Positions 43,065 through 52,521 of a stretch of DNA of 64,000 bases are shown here, one piece after another (within the stretch, counting starts at the first letter, position 1; each line of letters starts with the position of its first letter). The stretch is taken from positions 2,418,001 through 2,482,000 of the forward strand of contig JAPTYK010000001.1 of the NCBI GenBank assembly GCA_026913215.1, in the 5' to 3' direction. The DNA comes from Streptomyces diastatochromogenes. GTDB taxonomy: Bacteria > Actinomycetota > Actinomycetes > Streptomycetales > Streptomycetaceae. Below the pieces are notes generated by a model, which worked only from the letters and a program-made list of their open reading frames with translations, was not told where the DNA came from and made no database searches. Position numbers and translations under genes: made by a program.

Positions 43065-43685
43065 TCACTCGCCGCGGTACAACTGGCGCTTGTCGATGTA
43101 GCGCACCACGCCGTCGGGGACCAGGTACCAGACGGGATCGCCCTTCGCGACCCGCGCCCGGCAGTCGGTGGAGGAGATGGCGAGCGCGGGGATCTCGACG
43201 AGCGAGACCCCGCCCTTGGGCAGTCCGTCGTCGGTGAGGTCGTGACCCGGCCGGGTGACGCCGATGAAGTGGGCGAGCGAGAAGAGCTCCTCGGCGTCGC
43301 GCCAGGTGAGGATCTGCGACAGCGCGTCGGCCCCGGTGATGAAGAACAGGTCCGAGTCGCTGTTGAGAGCCCGCAGGTCCCGCAGGGTGTCGATGGTGTA
43401 GGTCGCGCCGCCGCGGTCGATGTCGATCCGGCTCACCGAGAACTGCGGGTTGGACGCCGTGGCAATGACCGTCATCAGATAGCGGTCCTCGGGCGACGAG
43501 ACGGCCTTGTGGCTCTTCTGCCACGGCTCCCCGGTCGGTACGAACACCACCTCGTCCAGGTGGAACAGGGCGGCGACCTCGCTGGCCGCCACCAGGTGTC
43601 CGTGGTGGATCGGGTCGAAGGTTCCGCCCATCACGCCGAGTCGGCGCTTCCCGCGCCCGCCAGTAGGCACTTCCTGCTCTCCCAT
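43065..43685 (-). CDS. nadD: Nicotinate-nucleotide adenylyltransferase
   Basis: NAD synthesis enzyme, 206 residues. Nucleotidyltransferase motif [11 protein letters not shown] at 20-30 and ISSTDCR near 166. The ATG at 43683-43685 ([21 protein letters not shown]) is preferred over longer upstream frames. Intact. Heads the minus-strand run nadD-LCP-rsfS-phosphatase. Confidence 0.94.
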   Translation of the reverse strand: MGEQEVPTGGRGKRRLGVMGGTFDPIHHGHLVAASEVAALFHLDEVVFVPTGEPWQKSHKAVSSPEDRYLMTVIATASNPQFSVSRIDIDRGGATYTIDTLRDLRALNSDSDLFFITGADALSQILTWRDAEELFSLAHFIGVTRPGHDLTDDGLPKGGVSLVEIPALAISSTDCRARVAKGDPVWYLVPDGVVRYIDKRQLYRGE

Positions 43686-43737
43686 GCGTGCAGAGCCTAC
43701 TGGCACGGCGGCGGACGCCTGATCAGCGGTCTCCGAT

Positions 43738-43899
43738 TCAGCGGTCGCGGTTGAAGCGGGTGGTGATCCACAGCAGGAGGAGCAGGGTGCCGAAGGCACC
43801 GAAGCCGGTGAGGTAGGGGTTGAGGCTTTCGTGGTTGCCGCCGTGCTCGGCACCCTCCGCGAGGGAGACCAGGTGGACGGCGGTGCTGTGGAGGCTCAT
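43738..43899 (-). CDS. Small single-helix membrane protein
   Basis: 53 residues, too small for most gene callers. [25 protein letters not shown] is followed by a helix ([24 protein letters not shown]) with a charged end. The helix-plus-positive-tail shape and its spacing from the next gene favour a real gene. Unknown function. Confidence 0.68.
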   Translation of the reverse strand: MSLHSTAVHLVSLAEGAEHGGNHESLNPYLTGFGAFGTLLLLLWITTRFNRDR

Positions 43900-43982
43900 C
43901 TTCGACAGACCTATCGATCGGGGATGGGAGCGGAGACTTCGCGCACATCGTATGCGGGCGGTCGCGGCGCGCTCACGCCGAC

Positions 43983-44198
43983 TCAGGCGTTGGCGTCGCG
44001 GCCCGTGTCGGTGTCCGTGCCGCCGGCGGCCGTCTCGTCGCCGGCCGTGTCGTCGCTGCGGTACCCGCGCAGCAGGAACCAGGCGAGCAGGGCCCCGCCC
44101 ACCATCGAGACGAGCAGCAGGATCCGCAGCGTGTCGCCCGGCCCCTGCTGTGCGGTGGCCGCGAGCAGCGCGGCGGCGGCGTCGGCGGTGTCCGGCAT
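43983..44198 (-). CDS. Small membrane protein
   Basis: 71 residues, one helix (LRILLLVSMVGGALLAWFLLRGY, about 25-47), and an acidic Thr/Asp tail. No family recognised. Lies between the 53-residue gene and the divergent M48 protease gene. Confidence 0.62.
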   Translation of the reverse strand: MPDTADAAAALLAATAQQGPGDTLRILLLVSMVGGALLAWFLLRGYRSDDTAGDETAAGGTDTDTGRDANA

Positions 44199-44273
44199 GT
44201 CGGTCGTGCCCTTCGGTCGTCCTCGGCGCCCCAGTTATCCACAGGGCCCCCGGCACACGGTAGCGCCAGCGCC

Positions 44274-44279
44274 TAGTCT
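44274..44279 (+). promoter_or_regulatory. Candidate -10 box of the M48 gene
   Basis: TAGTCT, 49 bases before the ATG, with only a weak match upstream for a -35 box. Confidence 0.35.
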
Positions 44280-44328
44280 GGGTTCAGTCAGGGGGACGAG
44301 CACCGACTCGTACGAACAGGGGGCATCC

Positions 44329-45489
44329 ATGACCGAGAACGACCAGGGGAGCGTGCCGAGCAGGCAGCGGAAGCGGTTCCCCGGCATCTCCTCGCGGGCC
44401 TACGAGCACCCGGCCGACCGCTCGGCGCTCGTGGCGCTGCGGAAGCTCAGCGGCTTCGACACGGCCTTCAAGGCGCTCAGCGGGCTGCTGCCGGAGCGCA
44501 GCCTGCGACTTCTCTACCTCTCGGACTCCGTCCGGGTGAGCGACGCTCAGTTCAGCCACCTCAACGACATGCTGAGGGACGCCTGTTACATCCTGGACCT
44601 GGAGAAGGTCCCGCCGATGTACGTCGTCCAGGACCCGAAGCCCAACGCGATGTGCATCGGCATGGACGAGCCGATCATCGTGCTCACCACCGGTCTGGTG
44701 GAGCTCCTCGACGAGGAGGAGATGCGGGCGGTCGTCGGCCACGAGGTGGGGCACGCCCTGTCCGGGCACTCCGTCTACCGCACGGTCCTGCTGTTCCTCA
44801 CCGGCCTCGCGCTCAAGGTCGCCTGGATCCCGCTGGGGACGGTCGCGATCACGGCCATCGTGACCGGGCTGCGCGAGTGGTTCCGCAAGTCCGAGCTCTC
44901 CGCCGACCGGGCCGGGCTCCTCGTCGGCCAGGACGTGCGGGCCTCGATGCGCGGCCTGATGAAGATCGCCGGCGGCAACCACCTGCACGAGATGAACGTG
45001 GACGCGTTCCTCGCCCAGGCCGACGAGTACGAGAAGGCCGGTGACCTGCGGGACTCGGTCCTGAAGATCCTGAACGTGCTGCCGCGCTCGCACCCCTTCA
45101 CCACCGTCCGGGCGGCGGAGCTGAAGAAGTGGTCGGAGAGCCGCGACTTCCAGCGGATCATGGACGGGCACTACCCGAAGCGCGCGGAGGACAAGGACAC
45201 CTCGGTCACGGACTCCTTCCGCGAGTCCGCCGGGCACTACGCCGACACGGTGCGGACCAGCAAGGATCCGCTGCTGAAGCTGGTCGGGGACATAGCCGGC
45301 GGAGCCGGGGACCTGGCGGGCGACCTGGGCGGACGGCTGCGCCACCGCTTCGGGGGCGGCCAGAAGGCGGACGGCGGCCCGGCCGGCGACGGCAAGGGCA
45401 CCGAGGGCCCGGCCGGGGACGGACCGGCCGGCGGCGGGTCGGGCAGGGAATCGGGCGACGGGGCCGGGGACGGTCAGAGAGAGGGCTGA
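44329..45489 (+). CDS. M48-family zinc metalloprotease
   Basis: 386 residues, intact. HEVGH at 138-142 with the third ligand in SELSADRAG, and membrane helices at about 151-185; HtpX-like. After about residue 300 a Gly/Lys/Asp-rich disordered tail. Acts at the membrane on damaged or misfolded proteins in known members. ATG behind AGGGGG. Convergent with the next gene, overlap 16 bases. Confidence 0.9.
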   Translation: MTENDQGSVPSRQRKRFPGISSRAYEHPADRSALVALRKLSGFDTAFKALSGLLPERSLRLLYLSDSVRVSDAQFSHLNDMLRDACYILDLEKVPPMYVVQDPKPNAMCIGMDEPIIVLTTGLVELLDEEEMRAVVGHEVGHALSGHSVYRTVLLFLTGLALKVAWIPLGTVAITAIVTGLREWFRKSELSADRAGLLVGQDVRASMRGLMKIAGGNHLHEMNVDAFLAQADEYEKAGDLRDSVLKILNVLPRSHPFTTVRAAELKKWSESRDFQRIMDGHYPKRAEDKDTSVTDSFRESAGHYADTVRTSKDPLLKLVGDIAGGAGDLAGDLGGRLRHRFGGGQKADGGPAGDGKGTEGPAGDGPAGGGSGRESGDGAGDGQREG

Positions 45490-46556
45490 GCGCTCGGCGC
45501 CAGCACTCCGCACAGCGCAGGGGCGGCGGGCCGGGCGGTGGCGTACGGGTCGGTGACCGCCGGACCGACGCCCGCGTCGGAGGCCCGCGCTCCCGCCAGG
45601 AGCGGCTTCAGGGAGCCGGTGGTGTCGGCGCCGCACGCCTGGGGCCGGCCTCCACGGTGCTGGTCAGCAGCTCGGCGCGGTGCATGCGCAGGTCCTCGCG
45701 GTCGAAGCGGAAGTGCACCACGCGGTGGACCGTGAAGAGGGAGGCCGCGGCGACCGGCCCCGCGCCCTGGACGGCCGGGCGCAGGGCGTAGGTGTACGTG
45801 TGGTCCGCGGTGACGTCCAGCGTGTCGGGGCCGGTCTCCTCGAAGCGGAGGGTGCCCTGCACGCGGGCGGCGGGCTCCGCGAGGACCACCTGCCGGGGGT
45901 CGAAGCGGACGAGCCAGCCCGCGAGGGCGTGCCGGCCGTCGTCGGCGGGGCCGCCACGCTCTGGTCGAACTGTTCCAGCTGGTCCGGGTCGATCAGCAGG
46001 CGCGCGGGCCGGACGGTCGCCCCGGACAGGACGTCGGGTTCCAGGCCGGAGGCCACCAGGTACTCCTTGGCGATGCTGAGTCCGGCGACGACCTGGCTCT
46101 CGGCGAAGTTGGTGGTGCGTCCGGCGACGGGCAGGTTGATGCCGGCGGCCCCGGTGCGGTACTCGGCGGCGGGGCTGTGGGCGAAGAGCTGGGTGGGCGT
46201 GCCGCCCGGGACGCGGCCCTCGGGGGCGAGCGGGACCACGGTGGTCCGTAGCGGCTCGGCCCGCTGGTCGACGGGGGCTGGTACGGGTTGCGTACGCCCA
46301 GGTAGATGGCGGTGCCGAAGGCGAGGAGGATCAGCAGCACGAGCAGGACCGCCTGGCGGGAGCCGCCGCGGCTCTCCCAGGAGGAGCGGCTGCGGACGGC
46401 CAGGGCGTGCTCGCCCATCCGCTCCTGGGCCGAGAACTCCTGGAGGTGGGCAGCGCGGATGAACGCCTCGTCGAAGACGACGGATCGGTATTCGTCCTCA
46501 CCACCGCCGGGGAACCCCTCGGGCGTCCCCTCAGGCGGGTCGCCACGCCCTGCCAT
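45474..46556 (-). CDS. Membrane protein with VVFDE motif, A (frame breaks)
   Basis: About 355 residues. Short cytoplasmic N-terminus with EYRSVVFDEAFIRAAHLQEFSAQER, one membrane helix (AVLLVLLILLAFGTAIYLGV, about 78-97), and a large exported domain (GGTPTQLFAHSPAAEYRTGAAGINLPVAGRT, HALAGWLVRFDP, ADHTYTYALRP). Breaks near 46262, 45955 and 45640. Family not known to me; seen in streptomycetes beside M48 and proA genes. TGA at 45474-45476 is the restored stop. Confidence 0.7.
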
Positions 46557-46705
46557 ACCTTCAGGGTAGGTCTGCGGGGCTTCGGTAAACGCCCAGGTAC
46601 ACGACAAGTTCGGAAGAATTCCGCCGTCGGGGTGTGCCGGGGCGCGCGGGCTCCGGAGCGGGGCCGTCGGCCCGGCGGCGGGGACGTCGACCCGACGGCG
46701 GGCGC

Positions 46706-47289
46706 CTAACGGGGTGACGTCGCCCCGGCGGCCGACCCGGTCGCGGGGGCGGGAGCGGGGGCCTGGGCAGCGGGTGGGGCCGGGTTCGGGTTCGGGACGT
46801 CGACGCCGGTGGTGGCCGGTGGCGGGATCTGGTCCTCGTGGTTGGCGGCCGCGCCCCGGTAGACGGCGCTGAAGGCGAGGGCGACCATGCCGACGCCCAT
46901 GACGAGGGCGAGGACCCAGGCGACGGGCCGGAGCCAGCGGGCCCGGCCCCGGTAGGGGCGCAGGGCCCCGCCGTGGCGGCCGTAGGGGCTGGCGTCGTCG
47001 CCGATGTCGTCGGGCTCGTAGGTGAGGCCGAGGGGGTCGTGGCCGTCCTCGTAGGGGTCGTCCTCGACGGATCCGCCGCCGGCGCGGGCGCGGGCCGCCT
47101 CCGCCTCGGCACGGGCCTGGGCGGCGGCGAGGACCGCTCGACCGCGGTGGGCTCGTGGATGGTGGCGGCCCTGACGAAGTCCTCGTCGAAGACCACGTCG
47201 GCGTAGACCTCGTCGGCGCCTCCGCGGTCGACAGATTCCTCGGGGTCCCCGCCGTCCTGGAACGGCTTGCCCCCCACGTCGTCCGGCAC
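46706..47289 (-). CDS. Membrane protein with VVFDE motif, B (one frame break)
   Basis: About 194 residues. N-terminus VYADVVFDEDFVRAATIHEPTAVER resembles that of gene A. One membrane helix (VAWVLALVMGVGMVALAFSAVY) near residue 125-147, preceded by a GRHGG...RPYRGRARW basic stretch, and a short Pro-rich exported tail. Frame break near 47130 in AERxLAAAQARAEAEAARARAGG. Unknown function. Between gene A and proA. Confidence 0.7.
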
Positions 47290-47375
47290 GGATTCAGAGT
47301 AGACCCGGAAGGTGGTTTTAGGCAGGGAGAGTGCGAAGCCTCCCCGCCCGTCCCTCCCCGTACCGAAAGGAGGTG

Positions 47376-48658
47376 TTAGCGCACGTGACCGTCACCGGTG
47401 ACGATGTACTTGGTCGAGGTCAGCTCGGGAAGGCCCATCGGGCCCCGGGCGTGGAGCTTCTGGGTGGAGATGCCGATCTCCGCGCCGAAGCCGAACTCTC
47501 CGCCGTCCGTGAAGCGGGTGGAGGCGTTCACGGCGACCGTGGTGGAGTCGACCAGCTGGGTGAAACGGCGGGCCGCGGCCTGCGAGGTGGTGACGATCGC
47601 CTCGGTGTGGCCGGAGGACCACATCCGGATGTGCTCGACGGCCTTGTCGAGGGAGTCGACGACGGCGGCGGCGATGTCGTACGAGAGGTACTCGGTCTCC
47701 CAGTCCTCGGGCGTGGCCGGGACGACGGTGGCCTTGGAGCCCTCGGCGAGGGCGAGGACCCGCTCGTCGGCGTGGACGGTGACGCCGGCCTCGGCGAGGG
47801 CGGCGAGGGCCTTGGGCAGGAAGGCCTCGGCGACGTCCTGGTGGACGAGGAGGGTCTCGGCGGAGTTGCAGACGCTGACCCGCTGGGCCTTGGAGTTGAT
47901 CAGGATGTCGACGGCCATGTCGAGGTCGGTCTGGGCGTCGACGTAGACGTGGCAGTTGCCGGTGCCGGTCTCGATGACCGGGACGGTGGACTCCTCGACG
48001 ACGGTCTTGATCAGGGAGGCGCCGCCGCGCGGGATGAGGACGTCGACGAGGCCGCGGGCGCGCATCAGCTCGCGGACCGATTCGCGGGACTCGCCGGGGA
48101 CGAGCTGGATCGCGTCGGCGGGCAGCCCGGCACCGCCGACGGCGTCGCGCAGGACGGTCACCAGGGCGGTGTTGGAGGCGTACGCGGAGGACGAGCCGCG
48201 GAGCAGGACGGCGTTGCCGGACTTGAGGCAGAGGGCGGCGGCGTCGACCGTGACGTTGGGGCGGGCCTCGTAGATGATGCCGACGACGCCGAGCGGGACG
48301 CGGATCTGGCGCAGGTCGATGCCGTTGGGGAGGGTCTGGCCGCGGACGACCTCGCCGACGGGGTCGGGCAGCGCGGCGACGGCACGGACGTCGGCGGCGA
48401 TGGCCCGGACGCGCTCGGGGGTGAGGGTCAGGCGGTCGATGATGGCCTCGCTGGTCCCGGCTTCGCGGGCCTTGGCGATGTCCACGGCGTTGGCTTCGAC
48501 GATCTCCGCGGTGCGGACTTCGAGGGCGTCCGCGATGGCGAGGAGCGCGTCGTCCTGGCTGCGCGCGGGAGTGGCGCGATTTCGGCGGCGGCGCCACGGG
48601 CCCGGTAGGCGGCCCGGGTGACCGGGGAGAGGTTGTCGAAGGGCGTGAGCGAGGTCAT
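47376..48658 (-). CDS. proA: Gamma-glutamyl phosphate reductase (one frame break)
   Basis: Second enzyme of proline synthesis, reduces glutamyl-5-phosphate to the semialdehyde. About 428 residues. NAD(P)-binding and catalytic regions: [29 protein letters not shown], and [12 protein letters not shown] with the catalytic Cys. The frame breaks near 48580 after [28 protein letters not shown] at 48658. Confidence 0.93.
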
Positions 48659-48759
48659 GCCCGCAGGGTACTGGCACCCCTGCGGACATCCTCACGTATC
48701 CCGCACCCGAGACGTAACCCTGCGCGGGGACTCGGCCGTCGGTGCGGGTGGGTGTCGGC

Positions 48760-49101
48760 TCAGTACGGGTGGACGCCGACCGGGGCGGCGGGCGGGGGGC
48801 CGTAGCCCTCCGCGATCCGCTGGTGGTAGGTCTCGCGGTCGATGACTTCGAGGCCCACGATCTCCCAGGGCGGCAGTTTGGCGGTCTGCCGGTGCTCGCC
48901 CCACAGGCGCAGGGCCACGGCCGCCGCGTCGTGCAGGTCGCGGGCCTCCTCCCAGTACCGGATCTCGGCGTGGTCGTTGGCGTAGCGGCTGGTCAGCAGG
49001 AAGGGGTGGTCGTGGGCCAGTTGTTCGAGCCCGCGGCGCACCTCCTTCAGCGGTGACTCCACGCCCGACACACTGAGGGTGATGTGCCAGAGCTTGGACA
49101 C
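48760..49101 (-). CDS. Hypothetical protein between proB and proA
   Basis: 113 residues, GTG start behind [66 protein letters not shown] and a Pro-rich C-terminus. No named domain that I can assign. The position between proB and proA is conserved in streptomycetes as I recall. The reading is open far upstream but only by chance. Confidence 0.78.
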   Translation of the reverse strand: MSKLWHITLSVSGVESPLKEVRRGLEQLAHDHPFLLTSRYANDHAEIRYWEEARDLHDAAAVALRLWGEHRQTAKLPPWEIVGLEVIDRETYHQRIAEGYGPPPAAPVGVHPY

Positions 49102-49420
49102 CGGCCGTTCCTCACGTGTCTCGGTGGTGGTCTCGGTCTTCCTGTCCGTGGACAGGTCCGACCTGTCCGACCCGTCCCGTGCCTCGTCGAAGTCGGCTCC
49201 GGCCTCGACACTGGTCAGGGCGCGTTCGGCAGTCCCGCGGGGCGGTGCCCCTGGGCGCGCTCGTCTCACCGGCGGCCTCCTGTGTGATGCGTGTGGTGCT
49301 GTACCCCGCCTTGTCTTACCCCCGAGAGAAAGTTGACCAGTCCGAGGCGGGACATGGGGCGGTTTTGGTAAACGTCCCTTCCTGATGGCCAGACTTTCAG
49401 CCGTTTCGGCGTCGGCCGCG
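49102..49420. other. Intergenic gap downstream of proB
   Basis: 319 bases without a convincing gene. The only stretches worth noting are an AT-richer patch near 49330-49390 and a short GACAGGTCCGACCTGTCC palindromic stretch near 49150. Frames through it are artefacts of high GC. Confidence 0.5.
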
Positions 49421-50538
49421 TCAGCGGATGACGACCAGGTCGTCGCGGTGGACGACCTCGCGCTCGTACTCGGGTCCGAGTTCCCTGGCGAGTTCGGGGG
49501 TGGAGCGGCCGAGCATCCGGGGCAGTTCCTTGGCGTCGAAGTTGACGAGGCCGCGGGCGACGGCCCGGCCGGAGGCGTCGCGGAGCTCGACGGGGTCGCC
49601 GGCCACGAAGTCGCCCTCGACGGCCGCGACACCGGCCGCGAGCAGGGACTTCTTGCCCTCGACGACGGCGCGTACGGCTCCGTCGTCCAGGCTGAGGGAG
49701 CCCTGCGGGGTGGAGGCGTGGGCGAGCCAGAGCAGCCGGTCGGCGGAGCGGCGGCCGGTGCGGTGGAAGTAGGTGCCGGTGTCCCGGCCGGTGAGGGCGT
49801 CGGCGGCGCGGCTCGCGGAGGTGAGGACCACGGGGATGCCCGCGGCGGCGGCGATCCGGGCGGCCTCGACCTTGGTGACCATGCCGCCGGTGCCGACGCC
49901 CGCCTTTCCGGCCGAGCCGATCTCGACGTGGGCGATGTCCGCGGGGCCGGTGACCTGCGTGATCCTCGACGTGCCGGGCTTGGACGGGTCTCCGTCGTAC
50001 AGCCCGTCGACGTCGGAGAGCAGGACGAGCAGGTCGGCGCGGACGAGGTGGGCGACGAGGGCGGCGAGCCGGTCGTTGTCGCCGAAGCGGATCTCGTCCG
50101 TGGCGACGGTGTCGTTCTCGTTGACGACGGGGACCGCGCCCATGGCGAGGAGCTGGTCCAGGGTGCGGTACGCGTTGCGGTAGTGGGCGCGGCGGCTGGT
50201 GTCGTCGGTGGTGAGGAGGACCTGGCCGACGCGGACGCCGTAGCGGGCGAAGGAGGCGGTGTAGCGGGCGACCAGGAGGCCCTGGCCGACGCTGGCGGCG
50301 GCCTGCTGGCGGGCGAGGTCCTTGGGGCGGCGGGTGAGGCCCAGCGGGGCGAGTCCCGCGGCGATGGCGCCGGAGGAGACGAGGACGATCTCCTTCTCGC
50401 CGCCGCTGCGGACCTTGGCGAGCACGTCCACGAGGGCGTCGACGCGGTCGGCGTCGAGGCCTCCGGAGGCGGTGGTGAGCGAGGAGGATCCGACCTGACG
50501 ACGATCCTGCGGGCCTCCGCCACGTACTGCCTTGCCAC
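49421..50538 (-). CDS. proB: Glutamate 5-kinase (one frame break)
   Basis: First enzyme of proline synthesis. About 373 residues with kinase domain (VVKVGSSSLTTASGGL, LVSSGAIAAGLAPLGL, NENDTVATDEIRFGDNDRLAA, SDVDGLYDGDP, GTGGMVTKVEAARIA) and a C-terminal PUA domain. GTG start VARQYVAEARRIVV; one A missing near 50491. proB and proA are separated by one small gene. Confidence 0.93.
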
Positions 50539-50567
50539 GTCCGTCTCTCCGGTCACCTGCGTCGTCC

Positions 50568-51266
50568 TCACTCGGCTGTGCTGCGCGCCGCGTGCTCCCC
50601 GCCGCGGCTGCGAGGCAATCTACGCGAGCCGGGAGGGGTGCCGCTCGTCCGTTTCGCTCCCTGGACCGGACGGACCGGACTGGCCGGACTGGCCGGACGG
50701 ACCGGAGGCGTCGGTCTGGTCGGGGCGTCGGAGGACCGGCCGGTGCCGCGGGGCACCAGGATCCGCTGGGAGATCAGGTAGGTGAACGGGATCGCGACGA
50801 CGGCCGCGACGAGTGGCGCGATCCTGTCGTCCATTCCGGCCCAGGTGACGAGCGCGTAGAGACCGACGCTCTGCACCAGGTAGTTGGTGACGTTGGTGAG
50901 CGGGAAGAGGGCGAACTTCTTCCAGGTCGGCCGGGTGCGGTAGGTGAAGTAGGTGTTGAGGAAGAAGGAGCCGATCATGCTGAGGAGGAAGGCGAGGGAG
51001 TACGCGGCGAAGTAGGGCATCCACGGGTGCAGGAGCAGGTAACAGCCGAAGAAGGTCCCGGTGTTGACGCCGCCGACCAGGGCGAAGCGGAAGATCTCCG
51101 CGAGCCGCGCCCGCCGACCGCCGGACCTGGCCCCGGACCCAGACCCGGCCCCAGCCTCGCCCCGGACCCGGAACCGGCCTCGGCCCCAGCCCCAGCCGCG
51201 GACCCGGACCCAGCCCCAGCCCCAGCCCGGACCCGACCCCTGCCCCACTCCCCGCACCGCCCCCAT
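50568..51266 (-). CDS. GtrA-like flippase-type membrane protein
   Basis: 232 residues, intact. A low-complexity Gly/Trp/Arg N-terminus (about 1-50), then the four-helix GtrA domain (FRFALVGGVNTGTFFGCYLL, YSLAFLLSMIGSFFLNTYFTY, LTNVTNYLVQSVGLYALV, APLVAAVVAIPFTYLISQRIL), and a Pro/Ala/Arg-rich tail. Moves undecaprenyl-phosphate sugar across the membrane in the known systems. Start ATG overlaps the GT2 stop in ATGA. Confidence 0.88.
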   Translation of the reverse strand: MGAVRGVGQGSGPGWGWGWVRVRGWGWGRGRFRVRGEAGAGSGSGARSGGRRARLAEIFRFALVGGVNTGTFFGCYLLLHPWMPYFAAYSLAFLLSMIGSFFLNTYFTYRTRPTWKKFALFPLTNVTNYLVQSVGLYALVTWAGMDDRIAPLVAAVVAIPFTYLISQRILVPRGTGRSSDAPTRPTPPVRPASPASPVRPVQGAKRTSGTPPGSRRLPRSRGGEHAARSTAE

Positions 51267-52261
51267 CAGCGCTCCCGCTCGGCGGTCACGATGCGGATGC
51301 GTTCGGCGGCGGCGCGCTCGGCGGCCGCGCGGCCGAAGGAGCGGTGGGTCTCCTTGACGAGGAAGTGCGGGCGGCGCTTGGTCTCGTAGTAGATGCGGCC
51401 GATGTACTCGCCGATCAGTCCCAGCATCACCATCTGGACTCCCCCGAGCCCCACGATGATCGCGACCAGGGTGACGTAACCGGGGGCGGTGACGCCGTTG
51501 GTGATCGCGGCGACGGTCACCCAGACCGCGTAGAGGGCGGCGAGGCCGGTGAGCATCATGCCGAGCCAGAGGGCGATGCGCAGCGGGCGGTTGTTGAAGG
51601 AGATCAGCCCGTCCATGCCGTAGTTGAGCAGGGAGCTGAACTTCCACTTCGTCTCGCCGCCCTCGCGCGCGGCGTTCTGGTAGTCGAAGGTGACGGTGTC
51701 GAAGCCGATCCAGGAGAAGAGGCCCTTGGAGAAGCGGTTGTACTCGGGCAGCGAGAGGAGGGCGTCGACGGCGGGGCGGGAGAGCAGCCGGAAGTCGCCG
51801 ACCCCGTCCGTGAGTTCGACGTCGACCCAACGATTGACGGCCCGGTAGTACACACGGCTGAGTGCCGTACGGACCTTCTTGTCGCCCTCGCGGGTGCGCC
51901 GCGCCATCACCTGGTCGTGGCCCTGGTGGTAGAGGTCGATCATGCGCGCGAGGAGCTCGGGCGGGTGCTGGAGGTCGGCGTCCATGATGACCACGGCGTC
52001 GCCGGTGGATTTGCGCAGGCCGGCGAGCATGGCGGCCTCCTTGCCGAAGTTGCGGCTGAAGGAGGCGTACTGGGTGTGCTGCGGGTGCCGGGCGGCGATC
52101 TCGCGCAGCTTGCCCAGGGTTCCGTCGGAGCTTCCGTCGTCGACGTAGCAGATCTCGTATCCGACCGGGAGTGCGTCGAGCACGTGTCGCATTCGCGTGT
52201 CGAACCGCTCGATGACGTCCTCCTCGTTGAAGCAGGGGACGACGACGGAAAGCCTGGTCAT
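51266..52261 (-). CDS. GT2 polyprenyl-phosphate sugar transferase (GtrB-like)
   Basis: 331 residues, intact. GT2 domain with PCFNEEDVIERF and DxD motif MDADLQHP at 93-100; two C-terminal membrane helices (IALWLGMMLTGLAALYAVW, VTLVAIIVGLGGVQMVMLGLIG). Makes polyprenyl-phosphate hexose in the known GtrB/Dpm1 members. Coupled to gtrA-like gene. Divergent from the DUF6056-like gene. Confidence 0.9.
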   Translation of the reverse strand: MTRLSVVVPCFNEEDVIERFDTRMRHVLDALPVGYEICYVDDGSSDGTLGKLREIAARHPQHTQYASFSRNFGKEAAMLAGLRKSTGDAVVIMDADLQHPPELLARMIDLYHQGHDQVMARRTREGDKKVRTALSRVYYRAVNRWVDVELTDGVGDFRLLSRPAVDALLSLPEYNRFSKGLFSWIGFDTVTFDYQNAAREGGETKWKFSSLLNYGMDGLISFNNRPLRIALWLGMMLTGLAALYAVWVTVAAITNGVTAPGYVTLVAIIVGLGGVQMVMLGLIGEYIGRIYYETKRRPHFLVKETHRSFGRAAAERAAAERIRIVTAERER

Positions 52262-52402
52262 GGAACGGTCACTCCAGAGGGATGGGCGAGTTTGCGTCCT
52301 GAAGGACTGGAAGGACCGCCACCGGACTCTCCTTCGAGCAGCGCGGCCACGGTACGGCGCGGCGGTGACCGCACGGCGTCGCGCGAGTGACCGCCCCCGG
52401 TC

Positions 52403-52491
52403 GGCATGTCGTCCACGGGGCAAAGCATGCGAGGAAGATATTGGTGTACGTGGCGTTTTCACCCATTTATCACCCGTAGGGGCGACATGCC
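52403..52491. promoter_or_regulatory. Paired inverted elements in divergent gap
   Basis: GGCATGTCG at 52403-52411 and its exact complement CGACATGCC at 52483-52491, in the 260-base gap between the divergent GT2 and DUF6056-like genes. Could be a shared operator; could be chance. Confidence 0.3.
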
Positions 52492-52521
52492 ACGAAACTC
52501 GGCCAGTTGGAGCGATGACCG

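Noticed and set aside
44234..44242. A DnaA box and other TTTTCCACA-like sites near 6650 and 30555 as an origin
   Set aside because: Single isolated matches with no cluster, no AT-rich unwinding region and no dnaA/dnaN neighbours.
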